From Acidimicrobiia bacterium (GTDB taxonomy: Bacteria > Actinomycetota > Acidimicrobiia > Acidimicrobiales > Poriferisodalaceae), in assembly GCA_012960315.1 (NCBI GenBank), contig DUBN01000058.1:11696-75695 (forward strand): a stretch of DNA of 64,000 nucleotides, read 5' to 3'. This document shows positions 52,604 to 62,402 of this stretch, one piece after another. Below the pieces are notes generated by a model. The model was not told the origin of the DNA. It did not search any database and saw only the letters and a list, made by a program, of their open reading frames with translations. The position numbers were made by a program, and so were the translations under genes. Position 1 is the first letter of the stretch. Every line of letters starts with the position of its first letter.

Positions 52604-54562
52604 TTAGTTCAGTCGTGCCGACTCAACTAACTCAACTAAATCTTGCATGATCCGCACCAATTCATAGTCCTTAGGTGTGTAAACCCGTGAGACTCCAGCC
52701 TCCAATAACGCGTCGCGGTCTTCATCAGGAATGATTCCACCGACCACCACAGGCGAAGTGACCTCTTGATCCCTTAGGGCCTTCAACACAGCGGGCACTA
52801 GTTGAAGATGGCCACCGGACAAGATGGATAAGCCGATCACGTCAACGTCTTCGTCCCGGGCGGACGCAGCGATGTGTTCGGGTGTGACGCGAATTCCTTC
52901 GTAGATAACTTCCATCCCTGCATCTCGAGCAGCGACGGCGATTTGTTCGGCGCCGTTGGAATGACCATCAAGCCCCGGCTTTGCGACTAGTAACCGTGGC
53001 GGACCTCCGACGATATTGCCTGACCGCTTCGCTACTTCTCTTAAACCCGCTGAACTTCCTCGTGCCGCTTGTACTCCCGTGGGACTTCGAAATTCACCGA
53101 AGACTTCGCGAAGGACCTGAGTCCATTCGCCCGTTGTCACCCCGGCCTTCGCTGCGGCGATCGTGTGCGGCATAATATTTTCTTCGCCCGTCGCAGCCTC
53201 TCTCAGGTTTTGTAAGGCGCGATCTACTTTGGCTTGCGACCGCGACGATCGCCAAGAAACCACATCCGCAATCATTTCGCTTTCTACCCGCGGGTCAACC
53301 TTCAAAAAGCTTCCGTCTCCACCCAGCGGTGAAGGCGCTGTCTCCTGGAATGCGTTGACCCCAACCACGGTCAACTCACCGGCTTCGATTTGGCGCATGC
53401 GTTCCGTGTTGCTAGCAACGAGACGGGTTTTTAACTCCCCGATGGCGGCAAATGCGCCGCCCAACTCAATTACTTCTGCCAACTCAGCTTGAGCATCGCG
53501 AACTAACTCCGCGGTTCGGCCTTCGATGACGTGTGAACCATCGAAAATGTCGTCGTGTTCAAGTAAATCTGTTTCCAAAGCGAGCACCTGTTGCATCCGA
53601 AGAGACCACTGCTGATCCCACGGTTTGGGTAACCCCAGTGCTTCGTTCCAAGCGGGTAGCTGAATCGAACGAGCGCGCGCCCGCTTAGACAACGTGACAC
53701 CTAAAGCTTCAAGGATGATCCTTTGGACGTTGTTTTCGGGTTGTGCTTCGGTCAGGCCTAAGGAGTTCACCTGCACGCCGTAGCGGAAACGTCGAAGTTT
53801 TGGGTCATCGACTCCGTAACGACTTTCACAGAGTTCGTCCCACATTTGGGTGAAAGCCCGCATTTTGCAGACCTCCTCAACGAACCTTATTCCCGAGTTC
53901 ACAAAAAATGAGATGCTGCCTACCACCGTTGGGAATTTCTCTGCAGGCACTTGGCCTGAGTCACGCACGGCATCTAATACATCAATGGCGTTTGCCAAGG
54001 AGTACGCAATTTCTTGAACCGGCGTAGCCCCAGCTTCTTGGAGGTGGTAACTGCAGATATTGATCGGATTCCACAGGGGAACATGCACCGAGCAGTAAGC
54101 GATCATGTCCACGATCAACCTTCTGCTGGCGTCAGGCGGGAAAATGTGGGTACCGCGGCTCAAGTATTCCTTGACGATGTCGTTTTGAGTTGTGCCTCTC
54201 AGCTGAGTCGGGTCCACTCCTTGGTCTTCAGCGTTTGCGATGTAAAGACCCAACAGCCACGCCGCAGTCGCGTTAATGGTCATTGACGTGTTCATCTGCC
54301 CCACCGGGATTTGGTCGAGCAGGGTGTTCATTTGACCAAGGTGGTAGATGGGAACTCCGACTTTTCCCACTTCGCCACTAGCCAGGGAATGGTCCGGGTC
54401 GTAGCCAGTTTGAGTGGGTAAATCGAACGCTATAGATAGCCCCGTTTGGCCCTTCCCCAAATTGTTTCGGTACAACTCATTCGAAGCTTGGGCGGTGCTG
54501 TGGCCCGAATAGGTGCGCATAACCCACGGCTGATCTCGTCGTGATTCGGATGCCTCGTCCAC
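52604..54562 (-). CDS. ecm: ethylmalonyl-CoA mutase (B12-dependent)
   Basis: A 652-residue single-chain mutase, GTG start with AAGGAG 5 bases upstream. RTYSGHSTAQASNELYRNNL and SIAFDLPTQTGYDPDHSLA open the TIM-barrel; NPINICSYHLQEAGATPVQE, RFRYGVQVNSLGLTEAQPEN and ARSIQLPAWNEALGLPKPWD match the Ecm/MeaA subgroup rather than standard methylmalonyl-CoA mutase. The cobalamin domain (519-652) carries DGHSNG at 532-537 with the cobalt-ligating His534, then SILSGG. It converts ethylmalonyl-CoA to methylsuccinyl-CoA, the step after Ccr and the epimerase encoded at 22.0-23.8 kb. Methylsuccinyl-CoA dehydrogenase and mesaconyl-CoA hydratase are not recognised in the window. Confidence 0.93.
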   Translation of the reverse strand: MDEASESRRDQPWVMRTYSGHSTAQASNELYRNNLGKGQTGLSIAFDLPTQTGYDPDHSLASGEVGKVGVPIYHLGQMNTLLDQIPVGQMNTSMTINATAAWLLGLYIANAEDQGVDPTQLRGTTQNDIVKEYLSRGTHIFPPDASRRLIVDMIAYCSVHVPLWNPINICSYHLQEAGATPVQEIAYSLANAIDVLDAVRDSGQVPAEKFPTVVGSISFFVNSGIRFVEEVCKMRAFTQMWDELCESRYGVDDPKLRRFRYGVQVNSLGLTEAQPENNVQRIILEALGVTLSKRARARSIQLPAWNEALGLPKPWDQQWSLRMQQVLALETDLLEHDDIFDGSHVIEGRTAELVRDAQAELAEVIELGGAFAAIGELKTRLVASNTERMRQIEAGELTVVGVNAFQETAPSPLGGDGSFLKVDPRVESEMIADVVSWRSSRSQAKVDRALQNLREAATGEENIMPHTIAAAKAGVTTGEWTQVLREVFGEFRSPTGVQAARGSSAGLREVAKRSGNIVGGPPRLLVAKPGLDGHSNGAEQIAVAARDAGMEVIYEGIRVTPEHIAASARDEDVDVIGLSILSGGHLQLVPAVLKALRDQEVTSPVVVGGIIPDEDRDALLEAGVSRVYTPKDYELVRIMQDLVELVESARLN

Positions 54563-54611
54563 GCGAACTCCTTGCCTTAGCGATTGGGCATAAGGATGTT
54601 TCGGTTAGCCC

Positions 54612-55337
54612 TCAATCGTCGAGCAAAGCGAAATTCATCGGTCGAGACCAAACTTCGGCCAAGGGTCGGTCGACGGCTTCAGCTAATAGTTCTAGGTAAG
54701 CATCGCGGTTGATTTCCACGACTCCCAAGCTCTCTAAATGCGGAGTGTTCCATTGCACATCAATCAAAGCTCCACCCGTCACTTTCATGGCGTCAACCAA
54801 CGCAACCAACGCCACCTTTGATGCGTTAGGGGCTGAATGAAACATTGATTCGCCAGCAAAGAAGGAACCGATGGCCACTCCATACAGACCTCCCACGAGT
54901 TCACCGTCGCTCCAGGCTTCGATGCTGTGGGCCCAGCCCATTCGGTGAAGCTCAAGGTATGCCTCGCGAACGTTCGCGTCGATCCATCCGTGAGGACGGA
55001 CTGGGCTTGCGCAAGCATCGATGACTTGGTCGAAAGCATGATCTACGCGGATATCGAAATCTCGGCAGGCTCTGCGAAGTGACCGACCTACCCGCAGATA
55101 GGAAAGTGGGAGAACCCCACGAGGATCTGGGGACCACCAACCAATGGTGTCACCCAACGGCATGGGGAAAAGACCTGAACTGTAGGCAGACAACAAAGTG
55201 CCTGGTTCCAGGTCCGCACCCGCCCCCACCAATCCATTTTCGTCGGCGGTATGGGCTGGTGGAAATGTCCAGAGGCTTGGTTGTGGCTCAGCTGGCCCAG
55301 TCAAAGTATCCCCACGCATACCGGTGAGCATACGCAT
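54612..55337 (-). CDS. aat: leucyl/phenylalanyl-tRNA--protein transferase
   Basis: A 241-residue protein; in-frame Met codons at residues 3 and 7 leave the exact start open. FPPAHTADENGLVGAGADLE, LLSAYSSGLFPMP and WWSPDPRGVLPL are the conserved first half; GWAHSIEAWSDGELVGGLYG plus SFFAGESMF and LIDVQWNTPHLESLG form the catalytic acyltransferase (GNAT-like) part. It adds Leu or Phe to N-terminal Lys/Arg, marking proteins for the ClpS-ClpAP N-end rule route. It stands 50 bp downstream of ecm's start on the same strand. Confidence 0.95.
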   Translation of the reverse strand: MRMLTGMRGDTLTGPAEPQPSLWTFPPAHTADENGLVGAGADLEPGTLLSAYSSGLFPMPLGDTIGWWSPDPRGVLPLSYLRVGRSLRRACRDFDIRVDHAFDQVIDACASPVRPHGWIDANVREAYLELHRMGWAHSIEAWSDGELVGGLYGVAIGSFFAGESMFHSAPNASKVALVALVDAMKVTGGALIDVQWNTPHLESLGVVEINRDAYLELLAEAVDRPLAEVWSRPMNFALLDD

Positions 55338-55366
55338 GTCTTGAGCGAGAGCCCAAAGAGGAATGC

Positions 55367-56188
55367 CTAATCAGTTATATCCTTGTAACTATCAGTTTGA
55401 GAAGACGTTGCTTTAGAGACCGTTACTGAGGTGACTGAGACTGGATTTATGGGAACGTCGGAGGAGTCGGTTTCGACCCTTTGGATAGCCAGGGCCACAT
55501 CGAGTCCTTCGATGACGTGACCCATTAGTGAGTAGTTCGGGTCTAGTGCAACGCCTAGAGGCCCGGTAATCACGAAAAACTGAGAGCCATTGGTGTTGGG
55601 CTCCCCCTTGTTGGCCATCGCCAACGACCCAACTAGGTAGCCGTCCTCTGGTCCGTATCCGCCTGCGAATTTGTAGCCGGGTCCACCGCTCCCGCTCATC
55701 CCTTGGACGTCTCCACCTTGAATCACAAATTCTGGGATTACACGATGAAAGATTGTTTGGTCATAGGCGTGGTGGCGGGCGAGAAATATGAAGTTGTTGA
55801 CGCTGCGGCTATCTAGTGTCGGATCAAGGACCGCTACGAAATTTCCTAGATTTGTTGAAAATTCAGCGGCATACAGTTGACCAGTATCAATACAAATTTT
55901 CGGTGGCGTAGCAAACTGAGTTTTTTGCGCTGAGGAGCCGTCGGGTGCTGGACATCCTTCTATCCCAAGTATTTTGGCGCCAGCAGAAGTGGCTTCCGCC
56001 GGTTGGGAATCGGATTGACTGTCGCCGCCTGTCAAGCTCCATAAAAAGGCCACCAGGAATACTGCTGCGGCGATCGCGACCCAGCGGATGATGACCTTGT
56101 TTCGCTTAACCATCTTGTCTGCACGTTCCGAGGCGTCGGTCTGTGCGTCACGTCTAGCTCTTTGTCGTTCACGTTTGTTGGTGCTCAT
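55367..56188 (-). CDS. membrane-anchored cyclophilin-type peptidyl-prolyl isomerase
   Basis: About 273 residues from MSTNKRERQRARRDAQ. A basic cytoplasmic N-terminus leads to one helix (VIIRWVAIAAAVFLVAFLWS, residues about 31-50), then a linker and the cyclophilin domain (about 95-265): LDSRSVNNFIFLARHHAYDQ, IFHRVIPEFVIQGGDVQG, NTNGSQFFVITG. The His/Arg active-site pair of FHRVIPEFVIQGGD is intact. It would catalyse proline isomerisation on the outer side of the membrane. It is divergent from lysC across about 130 bp. Confidence 0.92.
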   Translation of the reverse strand: MSTNKRERQRARRDAQTDASERADKMVKRNKVIIRWVAIAAAVFLVAFLWSLTGGDSQSDSQPAEATSAGAKILGIEGCPAPDGSSAQKTQFATPPKICIDTGQLYAAEFSTNLGNFVAVLDPTLDSRSVNNFIFLARHHAYDQTIFHRVIPEFVIQGGDVQGMSGSGGPGYKFAGGYGPEDGYLVGSLAMANKGEPNTNGSQFFVITGPLGVALDPNYSLMGHVIEGLDVALAIQRVETDSSDVPINPVSVTSVTVSKATSSQTDSYKDITD

Positions 56189-56303
56189 AACCTGACTTGC
56201 TGGTCTGTTTGGGAGACCGTTCAGCACTGAAGGTAGCAACGCTGCCTCTGTAAACCCATCAATTACGCGGTAAATCACTTAGGGCATACGACAAGTGCAG
56301 AGG

Positions 56304-56309
56304 TACCCT
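56304..56309 (+). promoter_or_regulatory. putative -10 element of lysC (leaderless)
   Basis: TACCCT ends 8 bases before the GTG of lysC, with no Shine-Dalgarno between. No lysine riboswitch is visible in the short spacer. Confidence 0.35.
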
Positions 56310-56317
56310 CGAATCTT

Positions 56318-57529
56318 GTGGCACTTGTCGTTCAAAAGTTTGGTGGTACTTCGGTGGCTGACGCGGATCGCATGCGTGAGGTTGCCGACCACGTCAAACG
56401 CACCCGCAGTCGAGGCGACGACGTCGTTTTAGTTGTCAGTGCCATGGGTAAGGAGACAGATGAACTCCTTCGTTTGGCCGACGAAGTCAACAGCGAGCCC
56501 CCTGGTCGTGAAATGGACATGTTGATTACCGCTGGGGAGCGAAAATCTATTGCCTTGATGTGTATGGCCTTGCATGCAGCGGGTGTTCCCGCTGATTCCT
56601 TCACGGGAAGTCAGGCAGGATTTAAGACTGACAACAACCACCGCAACGCGAAGATTCTGTCTGTAGACCCACATCGGGTCCGCGATTCGGTCGATAAGGG
56701 CCGCGTCGCGGTGGTAGCGGGCGCGCAAGGAATGTCAACCGACAACAACGTCACCTTCCTAGGCCGTGGCGGTTCAGACACAACCGCCGTCGCGCTTGCA
56801 CATGGGTTGGGTGCCGATGCTTGTGAGTTGTACACCGATGTTTCTGGTGTGTTCACTACAGACCCGCGCGTATGCCCCTCTGCGAAACGAATGGAATCTA
56901 TTTCGTTCGATGAATTGCTTGAAATGACCGCTGTGGGTTGTCCTAAACCGGCAATGCGTTCGGTAGAAGTGGCCCGAGCTTTCGGTGTGCCGCTCCACGT
57001 GCGGTCAGCATTTACCTGGGAACCAGGGACATGGGTACTTGAGGAGGACCCTGACATGGAGAGAGCGATTATCAAAGGGGTTATCCCCGATACCAGTCAG
57101 GCCAAAATCACCCTAAGCGGTGTCCGAGACGAACCTGGTCTCGCAGCTAAAGTTTTCCGCACTTTGGCTAACGCTTCAGTGAACGTTGACATGATTGTGC
57201 AAAACGTCAGCGAAAGTGAACGCACCGACATTTCGTTTACTGTGCCCCTAGAAGACCTTGAAGTAGCAACAGCTACATGCGAAAGCCTCGCGGATGATTT
57301 GGGTTTCGCAGGTGTCACAACGGATTCAAATCTCGGTCGCGTATCGGTTATCGGAGTTGGAATGGCATCTAACCCCGGTGTGGCCGCAACTATGTTTGAA
57401 ACTCTTGCTGACAACGACGTCAATATTGAAATGATCGCTACTTCGCCGATTCGAATTAGCTGTGTTGTAGCTGAACAAGATGTTGATCGGGCAACCGCTG
57501 CGTTACACACTGCTTACGGGTTGGATTAA
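56318..57529 (+). CDS. lysC: aspartate kinase
   Basis: A 403-residue enzyme, GTG start. LVVQKFGGTSVADADRMREV is the kinase signature; LITAGERKSIALMCMALHAA and TFLGRGGSDTTAVALAHGLG, with ELYTDVSGVFTTDPRVCPSA, complete the amino-acid kinase domain (1-about 235). Two ACT domains follow (about 265-335 and 345-403; ISFTVPLEDLEVAT and NVNIEMIATSPIRISCVV), so it is probably feedback-inhibited by lysine and/or threonine. It phosphorylates aspartate and is followed 55 bp later by asd. Confidence 0.96.
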   Translation: MALVVQKFGGTSVADADRMREVADHVKRTRSRGDDVVLVVSAMGKETDELLRLADEVNSEPPGREMDMLITAGERKSIALMCMALHAAGVPADSFTGSQAGFKTDNNHRNAKILSVDPHRVRDSVDKGRVAVVAGAQGMSTDNNVTFLGRGGSDTTAVALAHGLGADACELYTDVSGVFTTDPRVCPSAKRMESISFDELLEMTAVGCPKPAMRSVEVARAFGVPLHVRSAFTWEPGTWVLEEDPDMERAIIKGVIPDTSQAKITLSGVRDEPGLAAKVFRTLANASVNVDMIVQNVSESERTDISFTVPLEDLEVATATCESLADDLGFAGVTTDSNLGRVSVIGVGMASNPGVAATMFETLADNDVNIEMIATSPIRISCVVAEQDVDRATAALHTAYGLD

Positions 57530-57542
57530 CGCGAATCGTTAA

Positions 57543-58613
<1,071 letters not shown>

Positions 58614-58628
58614 TCATTAAGCGAGTGG

Positions 58629-59342
58629 TCAGTTGACCATCGCACCATCAACGACGACAGGTTGATGGTCGGACAGGCCTGCGTGTCCACCATCCCAGAT
58701 CGGTTCTACATGGGCAGTGACACCATCTAGTAGCCGTGTGGGAAGGAACACGAAATCGCAGTTGTACCGATATTCGGTTTTTCCGGGTCCAATCCATCGC
58801 AGCGTCCGATCCGGTTCGTCACCGTGAGCGACCCCAAGAGCATGGTGATAGGCCGACAGCATGCCGATCGATTCGAGACGGTCAAGGTTCAGGCGATGAG
58901 GAGCTGATGACGGCCCTTGCATCGAAGTGTTGAAGTCCCCAGCGATGACCGTGTTGCCAGCCCCGAGACGGCTGTGCCACGTGTCGATTAGTTCAGCGAC
59001 TTGAGCGGCGTAAGAAAGGTCGCTGACGTCTTTATGGATGACTGTCCAGACGGCGAGCACGTCGAAAATCGGTAGCGCGTTGTAGGAGACGCGGACTGGG
59101 AGCACCCAAGGCCGTTGTGGCCCATCGTCGATGGCTTCAACGGTCCACCCGTTGAACCCCAATACGCCGAGACCTTTCTTGGGGTTGTGGCCCTTCCACG
59201 CGAATGAGAACTGTCGGTCGACCTGACTCGGAAGGTCCTGCGCGCACTCTGGTACGACAGCGACATCTGCTCGAAGGTGTTCGAGCAACCACAATTTTCG
59301 GTGTAACGCCATGCGACAGTTCCATGCGACGAGTCGCATCAA
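58629..59342 (-). CDS. endonuclease/exonuclease/phosphatase-family protein
   Basis: A 237-residue EEP-fold hydrolase; the second Met (59339) is an equal start. The fold's catalytic points are visible: Asn in LVAWNCRMALHRK, Glu in VAVVPECAQD, the GNTVIAGDFNTSM strand with Asp and Asn, and terminal LSDHQPVVVDG with the catalytic Asp-His. Relatives cut DNA or hydrolyse phosphodiesters and phosphoinositides. No signal peptide is seen. It follows a MazG-like gene by 6 bp on the same strand, so a nucleotide-related role is plausible. Confidence 0.85.
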   Translation of the reverse strand: MMRLVAWNCRMALHRKLWLLEHLRADVAVVPECAQDLPSQVDRQFSFAWKGHNPKKGLGVLGFNGWTVEAIDDGPQRPWVLPVRVSYNALPIFDVLAVWTVIHKDVSDLSYAAQVAELIDTWHSRLGAGNTVIAGDFNTSMQGPSSAPHRLNLDRLESIGMLSAYHHALGVAHGDEPDRTLRWIGPGKTEYRYNCDFVFLPTRLLDGVTAHVEPIWDGGHAGLSDHQPVVVDGAMVN

Positions 59343-59348
59343 AATGCC

Positions 59349-59651
59349 TTAGAGCCGGTCGATGGACATGTCAGGACATTCACAGGGCTGGTTCTTACAT
59401 CGAGGACAGCCATTGGCGTAACGCGAGACAGCTTCTTCGAGCGACAAATCCAACTGTGCCGCGAGCGAAGCCACCCACGCCAGAACATCGCCGAGTTCGT
59501 GGAGTTGCTGTTCGGGAGTGCCTTTGCGGACCGCTTGGGCAAGTTCGCCTAGTTCTTCAGTCAGCCAAGCAACGGTGGCCGCAAGCCCGCGTTCGCTGTC
59601 GCGAAGCCCGTAGGTCTTTTCCATAAGATCCTGGAGTTCCGATAACTGCAC
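59349..59651 (-). CDS. MazG-like nucleotide pyrophosphohydrolase with C-terminal Cys cluster
   Basis: A 100-residue protein. The helical NTP-PPase core has LTEELGELAQAVRKG (EExxE metal motif) and LHELGDVLAWVASLAAQLDL (ExxD), which bind magnesium. After residue 80 the short tail CPRCKNQPCECP holds four cysteines in a compact cluster, suggesting zinc binding. MazG relatives clear non-canonical or excess NTPs. It probably shares a transcript with the EEP-fold gene downstream. Confidence 0.85.
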   Translation of the reverse strand: MQLSELQDLMEKTYGLRDSERGLAATVAWLTEELGELAQAVRKGTPEQQLHELGDVLAWVASLAAQLDLSLEEAVSRYANGCPRCKNQPCECPDMSIDRL

Positions 59652-59775
59652 AACACGACGTTATGCCCCGAAGCTCGTGTTAACAGGCATTCAACCTTCA
59701 GGCGTGAAACAGTGGGAGAGTGGCGCCGAATAGCTGTCCTCTTTTTTTGAACCGAATCATTGGGTGTGACATTCG

Positions 59776-60429
59776 ATGAAACAAACTCTCACCACTATCG
59801 TCGTGCTGCTTCTTGCTGTTGCTTGCACTGTCGTGATTGTCATTGGGGTATCTGGGACAGAAAAGAAAAATGCGGGAGACGAAATAGCGCAACCAATTTC
59901 CAGTCGCATCGTCGGAGCATCAACCGGCTCCGGACAAACAGCGGACAAAGCGGTCGAATTCATCCACGATGGCCCTTCTCAAAGACTCAATAATGCAGCG
60001 ACGGGAGTCGTTACATGGCTGTCGAAACCAGGTGATGTAGTTGAATTTGGCACTGTTCTCTACGCAGTCGAGCACCGACCCGTTGTCTTGATGAAGGGTG
60101 CCCTGCCGATGTATCGAGAGATCGCGTACAAAATTTCTGACGGTCCCGATGTCGCGCAACTTGAACGCAATCTCGTGAATTTCGGGTTTGTTCTCGACGA
60201 AGCCACCACGGGAGATCCGACTGACCTCACTGTCGATCAACATGTCACTCCGTTGACGGTGTCGGCCATACGGGCATGGCAGTTGTCGATGGGGTTGACG
60301 TCGACGGGAATTGTTCGACACGGTGACGTGATATTTCGACCGGAACCGGTCCAAATATCGGTCTTGAATGCTGCGGTTGGCGACAGTGTCGACGGCGGCA
60401 GTGTTCTTTCGGTCACCCTTAACCCGTAA
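59776..60429 (+). CDS. envelope protein with membrane-fusion-like and peptidoglycan-binding-like parts
   Basis: A 217-residue protein with an N-terminal hydrophobic segment (TTIVVLLLAVACTVVIVIGV, residues 6-25) as signal anchor. The middle (VVTWLSKPGDVVEFGTVLYA, then VEHRPVVLMKG) resembles the lipoyl/barrel part of adaptor (HlyD-like) proteins. Residues about 115-190 (VAQLERNLVNFGF and VSAIRAWQLSMGLTSTGIV) look like a peptidoglycan-binding-1 repeat, as in actinobacterial adaptor proteins that accompany ABC exporters. It is shorter than those and no ABC genes are adjacent. Function uncertain. Confidence 0.7.
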   Translation: MKQTLTTIVVLLLAVACTVVIVIGVSGTEKKNAGDEIAQPISSRIVGASTGSGQTADKAVEFIHDGPSQRLNNAATGVVTWLSKPGDVVEFGTVLYAVEHRPVVLMKGALPMYREIAYKISDGPDVAQLERNLVNFGFVLDEATTGDPTDLTVDQHVTPLTVSAIRAWQLSMGLTSTGIVRHGDVIFRPEPVQISVLNAAVGDSVDGGSVLSVTLNP

Positions 60430-60460
60430 AGGTAAGGGCGCACCTTTCACAAACAAGAGC

Positions 60461-60466
60461 TAGTTT
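60461..60466 (+). promoter_or_regulatory. putative -10 element of the PhyH-family gene (leaderless)
   Basis: TAGTTT ends 6 bases before the ATG at 60473. No Shine-Dalgarno is visible in between. Confidence 0.35.
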
Positions 60467-60472
60467 CAGACC

Positions 60473-61375
60473 ATGGAAAGAGCGGCTTTAGAAACCCGTT
60501 TGAGCTCCGAAATTCAGGAGCTCGGCCTGGAAGATTTCGTCCTCAAGCTAGAAGTTGATGGGCTGTGTGTGGTGCCGCCCGAGAAAACTGGTGTGCAACC
60601 AGAGACAATAAAAGCTATTCGCGATCAGCTTCTGGTCGAAGCCGAACAAATTGTCGGATGCGGATTCCAGTTGGACGAAGGACCAGATACGCCGCTCACT
60701 ATGAGCGCCGATGACAACGTCATCGCCCGCTTCAGTGGAGATAGCGGAGAACCAACTCAATTTCTCGTGCAGCAACTCTGTGCCCGTGACCGTTTATTCC
60801 GCGATCTCGCCATCAACCCCGTCGGCTTGGCGCTGATTCGGCACATGATCGGAAACAACGCCACGCGTTTTAGTAGCCACAACGCTTTCATCAAATGGCA
60901 AGGCGAGTTCGGTTACGGACGCAACCTCGGATTGCATTGCGACCAAATGGCGGTGCCTCGACCGTGGGGCCGTAATGCTCTCACAGCGAACACCAACTGG
61001 TGTCTAACTGATTACACCCAAGAAGATGGAGCTATGGCTTACGTGCCGGGGTCACACCGGCGTATGGAACACCCGCGTTTTCCTGAAGCCGTTGAACTGG
61101 CGGTACCCATAGAAGCTCCTGCTGGATCACTGATCGTGTTTCATGGAGCGACCTGGCATGGAGCTTTTCCGCGGATGACTCCGGGTATGCGTCTATCCAT
61201 CGCTAACTATTTCCGCCATTACATGATCCTCCCGCAAGACGATATTAAAAACCTCTTCCCGCAGGAACTTGCCGATGATTGTTCCGACCCGGAGATGTTC
61301 AGACTGCTTGCAGGATTCGTAGACGAATTTCCCTATACGCAACAAACAGAAAGAATTCCTCGGTTCGTTTCTTGA
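60473..61375 (+). CDS. phytanoyl-CoA dioxygenase (PhyH) family oxygenase
   Basis: A 300-residue Fe(II)/2-oxoglutarate oxygenase. Iron ligands are His155 and Asp157 in LGLHCDQMA and His229 in FHGATWHGAF; Arg240 (TPGMRLSI) should bind 2-oxoglutarate. DGAMAYVPGSHRRMEHPRFP is the family's conserved strand. It hydroxylates a small molecule or acyl-CoA chain. It stands between an envelope-type gene and a convergent MDR oxidoreductase, and neither fixes the substrate. Confidence 0.9.
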   Translation: MERAALETRLSSEIQELGLEDFVLKLEVDGLCVVPPEKTGVQPETIKAIRDQLLVEAEQIVGCGFQLDEGPDTPLTMSADDNVIARFSGDSGEPTQFLVQQLCARDRLFRDLAINPVGLALIRHMIGNNATRFSSHNAFIKWQGEFGYGRNLGLHCDQMAVPRPWGRNALTANTNWCLTDYTQEDGAMAYVPGSHRRMEHPRFPEAVELAVPIEAPAGSLIVFHGATWHGAFPRMTPGMRLSIANYFRHYMILPQDDIKNLFPQELADDCSDPEMFRLLAGFVDEFPYTQQTERIPRFVS

Positions 61376-61388
61376 CGGGTGGGTGGAT

Positions 61389-62402
61389 CTATACGGACGC
61401 GTCGGCGTTGATCACTATCTTTCCAAAGAACCTGCGTTCCTCAAGAGCCTGATGTGCAGCGATGCCGTCCTCTAATGCGACGCGGGAGTCAATGACGGGT
61501 GAGAATTCACCCGTTCTGGTCAGTTCAAGTAACTGGTCAAGGTCGCTTCGTTTCCACCCATTCGAGCCTCGTATGTCCATCTCCGCGGTCCAAATGAACC
61601 GTAAGTCTGTTGGAGGGTCAAACCCTGCTGTGGCACCGCAGGTCAAGAGTCGACCGCCGAGTTTCACGCACCTAAGAGAGGACGCCCACGTGTCGCCGCC
61701 GGTGAAATTCACAACGACGTCGTAGCCGCCGCCACCAAAAAGGCTGCCGGTGTGTTCGCGGCAATATTTCACAAAATCAGTAGTGCTGTAATTAATGGTT
61801 TCGTCGGCGCCTAAAGATCGGAGTTGGTCACACTTCTCATCAGTCCCTGCAGCCGCAATCACAGAAGCGCCCCGCATCTTGGCCAGTAGCAAGGCGCTGG
61901 TTCCAACACCGCCGCTGGCCCCCAGGATTAATACCGAATCACCGGCAGTGACTTCTCCGCGAGTCAACATCATTCGGTGGGCCGTGCCGTACGCGACAGG
62001 TAAGCACGAAGCATCGTCAAAGGAGACGTCGTCTGGAAGTGCGATCAGTTGTTCCGCTCGAACCACCACAAATTCGGCGTACGCCCCCCACAAGGTATCT
62101 CCGATCATCCACATCTTTCCGTCGTGGTAAGTGACCGGGTCCACCAAGATTCGATCCCCGCGACTCCAGTCGCGCACACCGTCTCCGACTTCAGCAACCA
62201 CGCCCGCGCAGTCGCATCCAGGGATGCCCGGAAGAGGAACTTTTATACCGGGCATGCCCTGACGAGTGAACACATCGTGATAATTCAACGAACAAGAGCG
62301 AACAGCAACCCGCACCTGATCGGGTTGTAATACAGGTTCCTCAATGTCTCGATACTTCAAGACGTCGATTGGTCCATGTTCGTTGAAGACGATCGCTTTC
62401 AT
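61389..62402 (-). CDS. zinc-type alcohol dehydrogenase/quinone oxidoreductase (MDR)
   Basis: A 337-residue MDR enzyme. GroES-like part: VRSCSLNYHDVFTRQGMPG and PGIPGCDCAGVVAEVGDGV; cofactor loop VLILGASGGVGTSALLLAKM and then ADETINYSTTDF. The catalytic zinc ligand pattern (Cys then GHE) is not evident, which favours a zinc-independent quinone reductase or enoyl reductase. Its start overlaps the CoA ligase stop by 4 bp, so it is coupled to lipid or acyl metabolism. Confidence 0.9.
   Translation of the reverse strand: MKAIVFNEHGPIDVLKYRDIEEPVLQPDQVRVAVRSCSLNYHDVFTRQGMPGIKVPLPGIPGCDCAGVVAEVGDGVRDWSRGDRILVDPVTYHDGKMWMIGDTLWGAYAEFVVVRAEQLIALPDDVSFDDASCLPVAYGTAHRMMLTRGEVTAGDSVLILGASGGVGTSALLLAKMRGASVIAAAGTDEKCDQLRSLGADETINYSTTDFVKYCREHTGSLFGGGGYDVVVNFTGGDTWASSLRCVKLGGRLLTCGATAGFDPPTDLRFIWTAEMDIRGSNGWKRSDLDQLLELTRTGEFSPVIDSRVALEDGIAAHQALEERRFFGKIVINADASV

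Noticed and set aside
59741-59748. T7 run upstream of the envelope protein gene
   Set aside because: No convincing stem precedes it (only about 4 bp), so it is not called a terminator.
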